From Streptomyces yangpuensis (GTDB lineage: Bacteria; Actinomycetota; Actinomycetes; Streptomycetales; Streptomycetaceae), in assembly GCF_001005295.1 (NCBI RefSeq), contig NZ_LBMK01000004.1:264651-328650 (forward strand): DNA of 64,000 bases. The letters run 5' to 3'. The position numbers and the translations under genes were made by a program. The notes under the pieces are model-generated. The model was not told the DNA's origin. It made no database searches and saw nothing but the letters and a program-made list of their open reading frames with translations. Shown one piece after another: positions 1-6,778 of this stretch (positions are counted from its first letter, which is position 1; each line of letters starts with the position of its first letter).

Positions 1-39
1 GCGGTCGCGGTGGCTCCCCCTCCGGGCCACCGCGACCGC
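1..39. terminator. Strong hairpin terminator after afsS
   Basis: A 14-bp perfect inverted repeat: 1-14 (GCGGTCGCGGTGGC) pairs with 26-39, with an 11-nt loop. It lies 75 bp past the afsS stop codon, so it probably ends the afsR-afsS transcript. The stem may extend beyond the window edge. Confidence 0.75.
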
Positions 40-40
40 C

Positions 41-100
41 GCTCCCCCGTTGCTCCCCCGATTTCCCCCCGAGCCCCGTTTCCCCCGTGGGCTCCCCCGT
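41..100 (-). repeat. Array of G-tracts in the afsS 3' untranslated region
   Basis: Read on the minus strand, six runs of four to six G (at 44-48, 55-59, 65-70, 74-77, 82-86 and 94-98) recur every 8-12 nt, five of them as CGGGGGA. The array lies between the afsS stop and its terminator. Such spacing could allow a G-quadruplex in RNA or DNA; this is inference. No coding frame is supported here. Confidence 0.6.
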
Positions 101-114
101 GCTTCGTGCGGCTG

Positions 115-306
115 TTACGGGCGCGGACCGGACGCGTGGTTGTCCAGCGTCTGGATCTCCTCGCCCGCGGCCTGGTCGTCCGTCGGCGGCTTGATCTCGA
201 TGCCCGACGCGTGGTTGTCCAGGGTCTCGATCTCGACGCCCGAGGCGTGGTTGTCGAGCGGCTTGATGGTGCCGTCGTTCGGCAGGATGTTCTCGTTCGT
301 CGTCAT
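115..306 (-). CDS. afsS: AfsS, small sigma-like activator of secondary metabolism
   Basis: A 63-residue protein, the same length as S. coelicolor AfsS. ATG at 306 has AGGAGA seven bases upstream; longer in-frame readings lack such a site. The sequence is built of repeats: LDNHASG occurs three times (about residues 17-23, 29-35 and 54-60), each preceded by an acidic or threonine-rich stretch. A fourth, degenerate unit (PPTDDQAAG) sits between copies two and three. In AfsS the T-x-LDNH repeats are the known hallmark. In S. coelicolor AfsR activates afsS, and AfsS raises expression of pathway-specific antibiotic regulators; its biochemical action is not settled. Here it follows afsR directly on the same strand, with a SARP-type box and promoter in between and a strong terminator after it. 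Confidence 0.92.
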   Translation of the reverse strand: MTTNENILPNDGTIKPLDNHASGVEIETLDNHASGIEIKPPTDDQAAGEEIQTLDNHASGPRP

Positions 307-414
307 CGGTTCTCCTGGTGGATGGGTGGGACCCGTTCGGCGATTCCCCCGATGACCGCCGAACGGGTGTTCCTTCCAAACGGCCCGGATGTCCCCCGAC
401 GCACCGGGTCGATG

Positions 415-452
415 CACCTATCGTGCCGTTCGGCGATAAACGAACGATGAAC
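415..452 (-). promoter_or_regulatory. afsS promoter with AfsR/SARP direct-repeat box
   Basis: On the minus strand two 11-bp direct repeats, GTTCATCGTTC (452-442) and GTTTATCGCCG (441-431), are followed 8 bp later by a -10-like GATAGG (422-417). SARP regulators are known to bind direct repeats with 11-bp spacing placed 8 bp before the -10, so the layout fits AfsR activation of afsS. The GTTCATC unit also resembles PHO-box repeats; PhoP is reported to compete with AfsR at this promoter in S. coelicolor. The site is predicted from pattern only. Confidence 0.75.
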
Positions 453-472
453 GCCTCATTCAGCAGGCGTTC
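449..472. terminator. Hairpin after afsR overlapping the AfsR box
   Basis: GAACGCCT (449-456) and AGGCGTTC (465-472) form a perfect 8-bp stem with an 8-nt loop, 8 bp past the afsR stop. It could end or attenuate the afsR transcript. It overlaps the distal afsS promoter repeat by four bases. Confidence 0.5.
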
Positions 473-479
473 TTGCAGG

Positions 480-3400
480 TCAGGCGGCGATCTCCGTGGC
501 CAGCAGGGTCTGCACCTCGGACAGTTCGGCCGAACCGAGCTGCTGGAAGACGGCCTCCGCGTCCCGCCAGCACGCCCGCGCCCGGTCCGTCTGCCCCAGC
601 CGTCGCAACGCCTTGCCCAGCACGGTCAGCACGGTCGCGCGCCGCCACTCCCCGCCGATGCCGCGCAGCGCGATGGCCTGCTCGGCGTGCGCGGCGGCCA
701 GCGTGGGCCGGCGCGCCGCGAGATGGGCGACGGCCAGCCGGAAGTGGGTCACGCCCTCCCACAGCGGCTGCCGGTTGTCGTGGAAGAGCGCCAGGGCCTC
801 GGTGAGCTGCGCGAGGGCCTCGCCGAGCCGGCCCGCCTGGGTGAGCGCGATGCCGAGCGCGTAGCGGCCGTTGGCCAGGCGCAGGGACAGGCCCATCCGG
901 TCGTAGATCGCGATGCCCTGCTGCGCGAGGTCTATGGCGCTGGTGAGGCGGCCCAGTTCCACGTGGATGCGGGACAGGTTGCACAGGGCGCTCGCCTCGC
1001 CGACGTTGTTGGCGTCGGCGCGGAAGTTCTGGATGGCCTCCAGCAGGTACCGCTCGCCGTCCGCGTGGCGTCCCTCGTAGAGCGCGATGATCCCGCGGTC
1101 GTTGGGCGCCCAGCAGCTGGGCAGCGGGTCGCCGGCCTCGCGGGCCAGGACCGTGGCCTGGCGGGCCTCGTCGTCGGCCTCGGCGAAGCGGCCGGCGACC
1201 AGGTGGACGTTGGTGAGGGTGGTGCGGGCGCGGCCCTCGGCGTACGGGTCCTTGGCGGCCTGGGCGGCGTCGCGCAGGGCGGTCGCGGCGGACTCGTACT
1301 GCTTGGAGTTGGCCCCGGACTCGGCCAGGTCCTTGGCCGCCCACAGCAGGTCCACGGCCCGGCGCAGCACCGGGGAGTCGCCGCCCCGTACGGAGGCCTG
1401 CCGTACACAGGCAAGCAGCGGGCCGGCCTCCGCGTACAGCCAGTCCAGGGCGGCGCGCGGCGCGGCGAAGACCAGCCCGGGGTAGTGGGTGTCGGACAGG
1501 TGCGCGGGCAGCCGGTCGCCGGGGCGTTCCAGGGCGTACACCCCGGAGGCGGTGGCCAGGTAGAAGTCCAGGAGGCGGTCCAGGGCCGCCTCGCGCCCGC
1601 TCGGCGGCTGCTCGTCGCGCTCGGCGCAGGCACGCGCGTAGAGGCGTACGAGGTCGTGGAAGCGGTAGCGGCCGGGGGCGGCGGACTCCAGGAGGGAGCA
1701 GTCGACCAAAGCCTCCAGGAGGTCCTCGGTGTCGTACTCGGGCAGGTCGAGGACGGCGGCGGCCGCGGACAGCGAGATGTCGGGGCCGTCGGCGAGGCCG
1801 AGGAGGCGGAAGGCGCGCTGCTGGGCCGGCTCCAGCTGGCCGTAGCCGAGCTCGAAGGTGGCCTTGACGGCGAGGTCGCCGGCCTGGAGCTCGTCGAGGC
1901 GGCGGCGTTCGTCGGCGAGCTTGGCGGCGAGGACGGAGACGGTCCAGGTGCGGCGGGCCGCGAGCCGGGAGGCGGCGATGCGGATGGCCAGCGGAAGGAA
2001 CCCGCAGGCGCCGACGACGTCGAGGGCGGCCTGGCGTTCGGCGCCCACGCGCTCCTCGCCGACGATGCGGGTGAAGAGCTGGAGGGCCTCCTCGGGGCTC
2101 ATCACGTCGAGGTCGACGAGATGGGCCCCGGCGAGGCCCGCCATGCGGACGCGGCTGGTGACGAGCGCGGCGCAGCCGGCGGTGCCGGGCAGCAGCGGAC
2201 GGACCTGGGCGGCGTCGCGGGCGTTGTCGAGGAGGACCAGGACGCGGCGGCCGTCGAGGGTGGAGCGGTAGAGCGCGGCCCGTTCGGCCGGGGAGTCGGG
2301 GATGGCGGTGTCGGGGGTGCCGAGCGCGCGCAGGAAGGACCCGAGGACGGCCTCCGGTTCGGCGGGGCGGGCGTCGGTGCCCTGGAGGTCGACGTAGAGC
2401 TGGCCGTCGGGGAAGTGCGGGCGGGCGGCGTGGGCGACGTGGACGGCGAGGGTGGTCTTGCCGACGCCGCCGATGCCGGCGAGCGCGGAGACGGCCATGA
2501 CCTGGTCCTGGGCGCCACCGGAGAGGATCGTGCCGAGTTCGGTGACGAAGCCGGCGCGGCCGGTGAAGTCGGGTACGGTCGCGGGCAACTGGGCGGGCCT
2601 CACGTGAGCGGCGGTGGCGGCCGGGGTGGAATCTTCGGCGCGGGCCAGATCGGCGTCGGCGTTCAGGATGCGCTGCTGGAGGGCGGCCAGCTCGGGGCGC
2701 GGGTCGACGCCGAGTTCGTCGGCGAGGAGGCGTCGGGTGTCGGCGTACACGGCGAGGGCCTCGGCCTGCCGCCCGCTGCGGTAGAGGGCGAGCATGAGCA
2801 GCTCGCGGAGCCGTTCGCGCAGCGGGTGGGCGGCGGTGAGGGCGGTGAGCTCGGAGACGGCCTCGGCGTGGTGGCCGATCTCCAGGTCGAGGTCGAGGCG
2901 GGTCTCCAGCAGCGTCAGGCGCCATTCGGTGAGCCGGGTGCGCTCGGTCTCGGCGTGCGGGCCGGGGACCCCGGCGAGCGGTTCGCCCTCCCACAGGTCG
3001 AGGGCGCGGGCCAGGAGCGTGCGGGCGAGGGAGCGGTCCCCGGCGGCTCGGGCGCTCTCGGCGTCGGCGGCGAGGCTGCGGGCGACGCCGAGGTCGAGGG
3101 TGGCGGCGGAGCGCAGCCGGATGGCGTAGCCGCCGGACTCGGTGACGAGGAGGCCGGGGTCGACGACCTTGCGCAGGCGGGAGGCGTAGGTGCGGATGGT
3201 GGCGAGGGCCTGCTGCGGGGGGTCCTCGCCCCAGATGGCGTCGATCAGCTCGGGTGCGGTGGCGGTACGGCCGTCGCGCAGCAGGAGTACGGCGAGCAGG
3301 GCGCGCTGCTGCGGGGTGCCGGGGGGCAGCGCCTCGGCCCCCCGCCAGGCCCGCACGGGCCCGAGCACGGCGAACCGGGACTCGCGGTCGGTGTCCGGCG

Positions 3401-3746
3401 CGGTGTCGCCTGCGGTGTCGCCTGCGGCGGGCTCGGCGGTGTCCCGGGCGGGGCCTGTGACGGTGGACCTCGCGGTGCCGGGCGCGGCTGCGGGCCGGGC
3501 TTGGCCTGCGGCGGTGGCGGCGGTGGCGGCGGTGTCCCGGGCGGGGCGGCCCGCGGCGCCGGGTGCCGAGGTGGTGGGGGCTGCCGTGCCGGCGGCGGGG
3601 CCATGGCCGACGGCGGGCATCCGGCCGGGGGTGGTACCGGCGGGGGCCGGAGGCGGTACGGGACCGGCGGGGCGGGTGGGGCCGGCTTCGGGCGCGCGGG
3701 CCTCGGGGTGTTTCCGCGGGTGCGGGATGGCCGGTACGCCGTCCAT
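480..3746 (-). CDS. afsR: AfsR, SARP-NB-ARC-TPR global regulator
   Basis: A 1088-residue transcriptional activator. Residues 1-120 are low-complexity Ala/Pro/Thr. An OmpR-type winged helix follows (about 124-220, starting FAVLGPVRAW), then a bacterial transcriptional activator domain (about 225-370). An NB-ARC ATPase comes next, with Walker A GIGGVGKTT near residue 425 and Walker B VLVLLDNARD. TPR-like helices fill the C-terminal third. This order is that of S. coelicolor AfsR (993 residues), which is phosphorylated by AfsK and switches on afsS. The start at ATG 3746 is supported by a G-rich ribosome site (AGGGGGGAC), and the beginning MDG resembles AfsR; an in-frame start 25 codons upstream has no such site. 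The long N-terminal extension makes it larger than the reference. No TTA codon was seen. Downstream afsS confirms the assignment. Confidence 0.95.
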   Translation of the reverse strand: MDGVPAIPHPRKHPEARAPEAGPTRPAGPVPPPAPAGTTPGRMPAVGHGPAAGTAAPTTSAPGAAGRPARDTAATAATAAGQARPAAAPGTARSTVTGPARDTAEPAAGDTAGDTAPDTDRESRFAVLGPVRAWRGAEALPPGTPQQRALLAVLLLRDGRTATAPELIDAIWGEDPPQQALATIRTYASRLRKVVDPGLLVTESGGYAIRLRSAATLDLGVARSLAADAESARAAGDRSLARTLLARALDLWEGEPLAGVPGPHAETERTRLTEWRLTLLETRLDLDLEIGHHAEAVSELTALTAAHPLRERLRELLMLALYRSGRQAEALAVYADTRRLLADELGVDPRPELAALQQRILNADADLARAEDSTPAATAAHVRPAQLPATVPDFTGRAGFVTELGTILSGGAQDQVMAVSALAGIGGVGKTTLAVHVAHAARPHFPDGQLYVDLQGTDARPAEPEAVLGSFLRALGTPDTAIPDSPAERAALYRSTLDGRRVLVLLDNARDAAQVRPLLPGTAGCAALVTSRVRMAGLAGAHLVDLDVMSPEEALQLFTRIVGEERVGAERQAALDVVGACGFLPLAIRIAASRLAARRTWTVSVLAAKLADERRRLDELQAGDLAVKATFELGYGQLEPAQQRAFRLLGLADGPDISLSAAAAVLDLPEYDTEDLLEALVDCSLLESAAPGRYRFHDLVRLYARACAERDEQPPSGREAALDRLLDFYLATASGVYALERPGDRLPAHLSDTHYPGLVFAAPRAALDWLYAEAGPLLACVRQASVRGGDSPVLRRAVDLLWAAKDLAESGANSKQYESAATALRDAAQAAKDPYAEGRARTTLTNVHLVAGRFAEADDEARQATVLAREAGDPLPSCWAPNDRGIIALYEGRHADGERYLLEAIQNFRADANNVGEASALCNLSRIHVELGRLTSAIDLAQQGIAIYDRMGLSLRLANGRYALGIALTQAGRLGEALAQLTEALALFHDNRQPLWEGVTHFRLAVAHLAARRPTLAAAHAEQAIALRGIGGEWRRATVLTVLGKALRRLGQTDRARACWRDAEAVFQQLGSAELSEVQTLLATEIAA

Positions 3747-3842
3747 CTGTCGTCCCCCCTGCCTTCCGTCGGTGTAAGGGTCAGTCTGCCCTGTCTCGCG
3801 CGAACACGTCAGCCCGTCCATGACCGATCACCGACCAACTAG

Positions 3843-3857
3843 CTGACGGTTCGTCAG
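3843..3857. promoter_or_regulatory. CTGACG-N3-CGTCAG operator, site 1
   Basis: A perfect 15-bp palindrome, CTGACGGTTCGTCAG, in the 132-bp gap between the divergent afsR and amidohydrolase genes, 21 bp before the amidohydrolase ATG. Matching sites lie at 13449, 15353, 39377 and 43354. The symmetry and length fit a TetR-family operator, and the position suits repression of the amidohydrolase gene. The regulator is unknown. Confidence 0.75.
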
Positions 3858-3878
3858 ATCGGCGCTACCGTATGAGCC

Positions 3879-5111
3879 ATGGAGACCTTCCCGGAGATCA
3901 TCTCGGTGGACGACCACACGGTTGAGCCCCCCCACGTCTGGCAGGACCGGCTCCCGTCCAAGTACCGGGACATCGGTCCCCGCATCGTCCGCGCCCCGCT
4001 CAAGGAAATGACCTTCCTCGGCGGCAAGTTCGCCCCCGTCATGGGAGCCCGCGGCGACGACGGCCCGATCGGCGACTGGTGGGTGTACGAGGACCTGCAC
4101 CGGCCGCTCACCCGGCTCGACACCGCCGTCGGGTACGACCGCGACGAGATCAAACTGGAAGTCATCACCTACGAGCAGATGCGCCCCGGCTCCTTCTCGG
4201 TTCCCGACCGGTTGGCCGACATGGACGTCAACCACGTCCAGTCTGCGCTCTGTTTCCCCACCTTCCCCCGATTCTGCGGCCAGACCTTCACCGAGGCCAA
4301 GGACCGTGAGCTGGGGCTCCTCGGCGTACGGGCCTACAACGACTGGATGGTGGAGGAGTGGTGCGGCCCCGACGCCCGGGGCCGTCTCATCCCGCTCACC
4401 CTCGTCCCGCTCTGGGACGCCCGGCTCGCCGCCGCCGAGGTCCGCCGCAACGCGGCGCGCGGCGTGCGCGCGGTCGCCTTCTCGGAGATACCTCCGCACC
4501 TGGGCCTGCCCTCGATCCACACCGACGAGTGGGACCCCTTCCTCCAGGCGTGCGACGAGACCGGCACGGTCGTCGCCATGCACATCGGATCCTCGTCCCG
4601 CATGCCGTCCACCTCCGCGGACGCCCCGCCCGCGGTCGGCTCCACCATCACCTTCGCCAACTGCTGCTTCTCCATGGTCGACTGGCTGATGAGTGGCAAA
4701 TTCGAACGCTTCCCCAACCTGAAGATCATGTATGCGGAGGGCCAGATCGGCTGGATCCCGTACATCCTCGAGCGCGCCGACGTGGTCTGGGAGGAGAACC
4801 GCGGGTGGGGCGGGGTCGCGGACAAGGTGCTCCGGCCGCCGTCCGAGCTTTTCGCCGGGCATGTCTTCGGCTGTTTCTTCGACGACGCCTTCGGCCTGAA
4901 GAACCTCGACTCGATCGGCGTCGGCAACGTCCTCTACGAGACCGACTACCCCCACTCCGACTCGACCTGGCCGAAGTCCCGCGAGGTCGGCGAGGCGCAG
5001 ATGGGCCACCTGGCCCCGGACGTGGTGGACCGCATCGTGCGCGGCAACGCGATCGACCTGCTCGGCCTCACCCCGGACGGCCTCTGGCCGGGACCGGGCT
5101 CGCCCGCCTGA
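3879..5111 (+). CDS. Amidohydro_2-type metal-dependent hydrolase
   Basis: A 410-residue protein of the amidohydrolase 2 family (TIM-barrel hydrolases and decarboxylases). Visible signatures are the N-terminal SVDDHTVEPPHVW (the DxH motif in its DDHxxEPP form), a mid-protein stretch MHIGSSSR, and the C-terminal ETDYPHSDSTWP typical of this family's last metal or active-site loop. The substrate cannot be read. Family members often act on ring-cleaved or carboxylated aromatic or terpenoid-like acids. The start ATG at 3879 has no clear ribosome site. A perfect CTGACG-type operator lies 21 bp upstream, linking it to the oxidoreductase operons at 13.5-19.9 kb. It is divergent from afsR. Confidence 0.8.
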   Translation: METFPEIISVDDHTVEPPHVWQDRLPSKYRDIGPRIVRAPLKEMTFLGGKFAPVMGARGDDGPIGDWWVYEDLHRPLTRLDTAVGYDRDEIKLEVITYEQMRPGSFSVPDRLADMDVNHVQSALCFPTFPRFCGQTFTEAKDRELGLLGVRAYNDWMVEEWCGPDARGRLIPLTLVPLWDARLAAAEVRRNAARGVRAVAFSEIPPHLGLPSIHTDEWDPFLQACDETGTVVAMHIGSSSRMPSTSADAPPAVGSTITFANCCFSMVDWLMSGKFERFPNLKIMYAEGQIGWIPYILERADVVWEENRGWGGVADKVLRPPSELFAGHVFGCFFDDAFGLKNLDSIGVGNVLYETDYPHSDSTWPKSREVGEAQMGHLAPDVVDRIVRGNAIDLLGLTPDGLWPGPGSPA

Positions 5112-5144
5112 TCCCCTGGCGCCGGCCTGATCCCCTGGCGCCGG
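5107..5144. repeat. 19-bp perfect tandem duplication at the amidohydrolase stop
   Basis: Two head-to-tail copies of a 19-bp unit (CCTGATCCCCTGGCGCCGG) at 5107-5125 and 5126-5144. The first copy contains the amidohydrolase stop codon, so the unit duplicated just past the gene end. Each copy includes GGCGCC palindromes. Confidence 0.7.
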
Positions 5145-5160
5145 CCGAGGTGCCGGCTCG

Positions 5161-5583
5161 TCAGCCGGCCGGATCGACTGCGGGACCGGCCCAGCCGCCC
5201 GGCCGCCCGGCCTCCGCCGCCTCGTGGAGCGTGCCGCAGATCCCGTGGACGAGGAGGACGGCGAAGAGCAGCCACACCCGGCCGGCCGAGTCGAGCAGGC
5301 ACAGGGCGGGCAGCAGCGCGGCCACCACGAGGCAGGAGGCCACGAGCAGGGGCCGGCGCGGCAGCCGGTCGGCGAGCACCCCCAGGGCGGGCCCGGCGAG
5401 CACCGGCGCCCACAGGGCGAAAACCGTCAGGGCCGCGAGGCTGTCCGAGCCGGTGAGCGACGTGACCCAGATCCCGGCCACCAGCCACATCGCCGTCGTG
5501 CCGAACCCGGACACCACGACCCCGGCCAGGTGGATCCCCGCATTGCGGTCCCGCAGGGCCCGTCCGCTTCCCCAGTCGCCCAC
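5161..5583 (-). pseudogene. Truncated MFS transporter (N-terminal fragment)
   Basis: The frame encodes 140 residues with about four hydrophobic helices and the MFS loop-2/3 signature GVLADRLPRRPLL, so it is the N-terminal third of a roughly 400-residue, 12-helix transporter. Similarity appears to end near LHEAAEAG, after which a Gly/Pro-rich tail runs to the stop. The rest of the transporter is absent downstream, where the amidohydrolase gene ends. A GTG start at 5583 lacks a convincing ribosome site. Best read as a decayed remnant. A short membrane protein that is still expressed cannot be excluded. Confidence 0.65.
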
Positions 5584-5640
5584 GGGGCCAGCCTGCTGCC
5601 AAGGCCTGCCCGCGCGGATCGGTCACCTTCCCTGGGCGTG

Positions 5641-5690
5641 CCCGCTCCACGACGGGCCGCCCGGTGCGGGTGTGCCCGTCGTGGAGCGGG
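5641..5690. terminator. 17-bp perfect inverted repeat
   Basis: CCCGCTCCACGACGGGC (5641-5657) is repeated inverted at 5674-5690 around a 16-nt GC-rich loop. It lies downstream of the acetyltransferase gene and upstream of the MFS remnant. It is probably an intrinsic terminator without a U tract, as is common in Streptomyces. The long arms could also be a recombination scar. Confidence 0.6.
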
Positions 5691-5824
5691 TGGACAGGTG
5701 ACTCGTTCCTCATGGCTGCCGGAGCACTTCACATGCAGGAGCAGGGAGTTTGCGGCTGCGGTGCAGGAGGCCAGGAAACGACCGTGGTCGGCGCTGCCGA
5801 TGGCGCCCTTCGAGGCTTGCGAGG

Positions 5825-6433
5825 TTACGCCGGTGTGGTGTGGGTGAAGCCGAGAGAGGTGAGTCCTTCGGATTGGCACAGCCGGTCGGAGGCGCCGCCG
5901 ACCTGGGTCTGGAGGAGCTGGTAGGCGGCGCCGTGAGACTGACCCCAGTGCATCGCTGCCTGCCACAGGACGCGGCCCAGGCCCTGTCCTCGGGTCTCGG
6001 GCAGGACAGCGAAGTACTGGGGCATCAGCTGGGGGTAACCGATGGCGTCAGGACATACGTCCATGGGGCCGATCGCGCCCACGATGCGGTCCTCGATGGC
6101 GGCAGCGAGGACCGGGCCGCACCGGCCGGCCTGCATCTGGGTGTGGAGGAAGGGCAGGCCATCGCCCGTCATGGCCTCGGCGAACGGGGCGAAGGTCTCC
6201 TGCACGGCGGCCGACCAGGCGGTGACGGGTCGGACCGGGCCGTCTGGGGTGGGGCAGGGGCCGACGGTGAAGTCCTTCAGCTGGATGCGGGTGCCGTGCG
6301 GGTGTGCGGTCTCGGGGCCGAGGGGGCGTACGACCCGGGCGCCCGCCACGTCGCGCATGGAGGCGAGCTTCGCGGCCAGTTCGGCGGCCTCCTCCACGAC
6401 GGTGTCGCGGAGCCCGTAGGCGAAGACCTTCAC
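5825..6433 (-). CDS. GNAT-family N-acetyltransferase
   Basis: A 202-residue acyl-CoA-dependent acetyltransferase of unknown substrate. The acetyl-CoA-binding motif A is visible in the C-terminal half as AVLPETRGQGLGRVLW, followed by helix and strand elements ending in LTSLGFTHT. The first 90 residues hold no recognisable catalytic motif and may bind substrate. The GTG start at 6433 has no strong ribosome site. The 70-residue gene lies just upstream on the same strand (21-bp gap), so the two may be co-transcribed. The pair is divergent from the XRE/TPR regulator, with a 17-bp palindrome between. Confidence 0.8.
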   Translation of the reverse strand: MKVFAYGLRDTVVEEAAELAAKLASMRDVAGARVVRPLGPETAHPHGTRIQLKDFTVGPCPTPDGPVRPVTAWSAAVQETFAPFAEAMTGDGLPFLHTQMQAGRCGPVLAAAIEDRIVGAIGPMDVCPDAIGYPQLMPQYFAVLPETRGQGLGRVLWQAAMHWGQSHGAAYQLLQTQVGGASDRLCQSEGLTSLGFTHTTPA

Positions 6434-6454
6434 AGTGCCAGTGCACGCATCGCA

Positions 6455-6667
6455 TCACGACACCATCCGGAAGGACCCGATGGCATTCCGGGCCTGCTGC
6501 GAGCAGCGGGGGCAGACACAGGGCGGGTAGCGACCCGGATTCTCCGGAACCACAGGGCCCTCGCCCACGCGTACCTCCGTGAGAGGCCCCCACGTCTGGC
6601 CGGAGTCGCGGGAGACCCGCAACGTCATCCGTACGTCGTCCTGTCTGTTCGCCATGGCCAGGAGCAT
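6455..6667 (-). CDS. Small hypothetical protein with CxCPRC motif
   Basis: A 70-residue protein of unknown function. It ends with a PPCVCPRC segment, where closely spaced cysteines could bind zinc, and contains a RVSRDSGQTWG stretch that I recall from small Streptomyces proteins of unknown role. An alternative start (MANRQDD) lies four codons in; neither start has a clear ribosome site, so the mRNA may be leaderless. It lies upstream of the GNAT gene on the same strand and divergent from the XRE/TPR regulator. The TTACCCAA/TTGGGTAA palindrome lies in its promoter region. Confidence 0.6.
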   Translation of the reverse strand: MLLAMANRQDDVRMTLRVSRDSGQTWGPLTEVRVGEGPVVPENPGRYPPCVCPRCSQQARNAIGSFRMVS

Positions 6668-6703
6668 CGCGATCCGCGAGCCCGGCCAGAAAGGCCAAGC
6701 GGA

Positions 6704-6720
6704 TTACCCAACTTGGGTAA
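6704..6720. promoter_or_regulatory. 17-bp perfect palindrome between divergent genes
   Basis: TTACCCAA-C-TTGGGTAA is a perfect odd-centred palindrome in the 111-bp space between the 70-residue gene (minus) and the XRE/TPR regulator (plus). It is unusually A/T-rich for this genome. It is a likely operator for the adjacent regulator or for a second factor; no published motif is recognised. Confidence 0.65.
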
Positions 6721-6778
6721 CATCACCCTCGGTTGACCAAGTGCAGCGATCCGTAGTCCTCATGCCGGAGCGTGCCCG

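Noticed and set aside
318-3842. A 1174-codon open frame on the plus strand antisense to afsR
   Set aside because: It is Gly/Gln/Val-rich with no domain and is the mirror of afsR codon bias. Such shadow frames are usual in GC-rich DNA.
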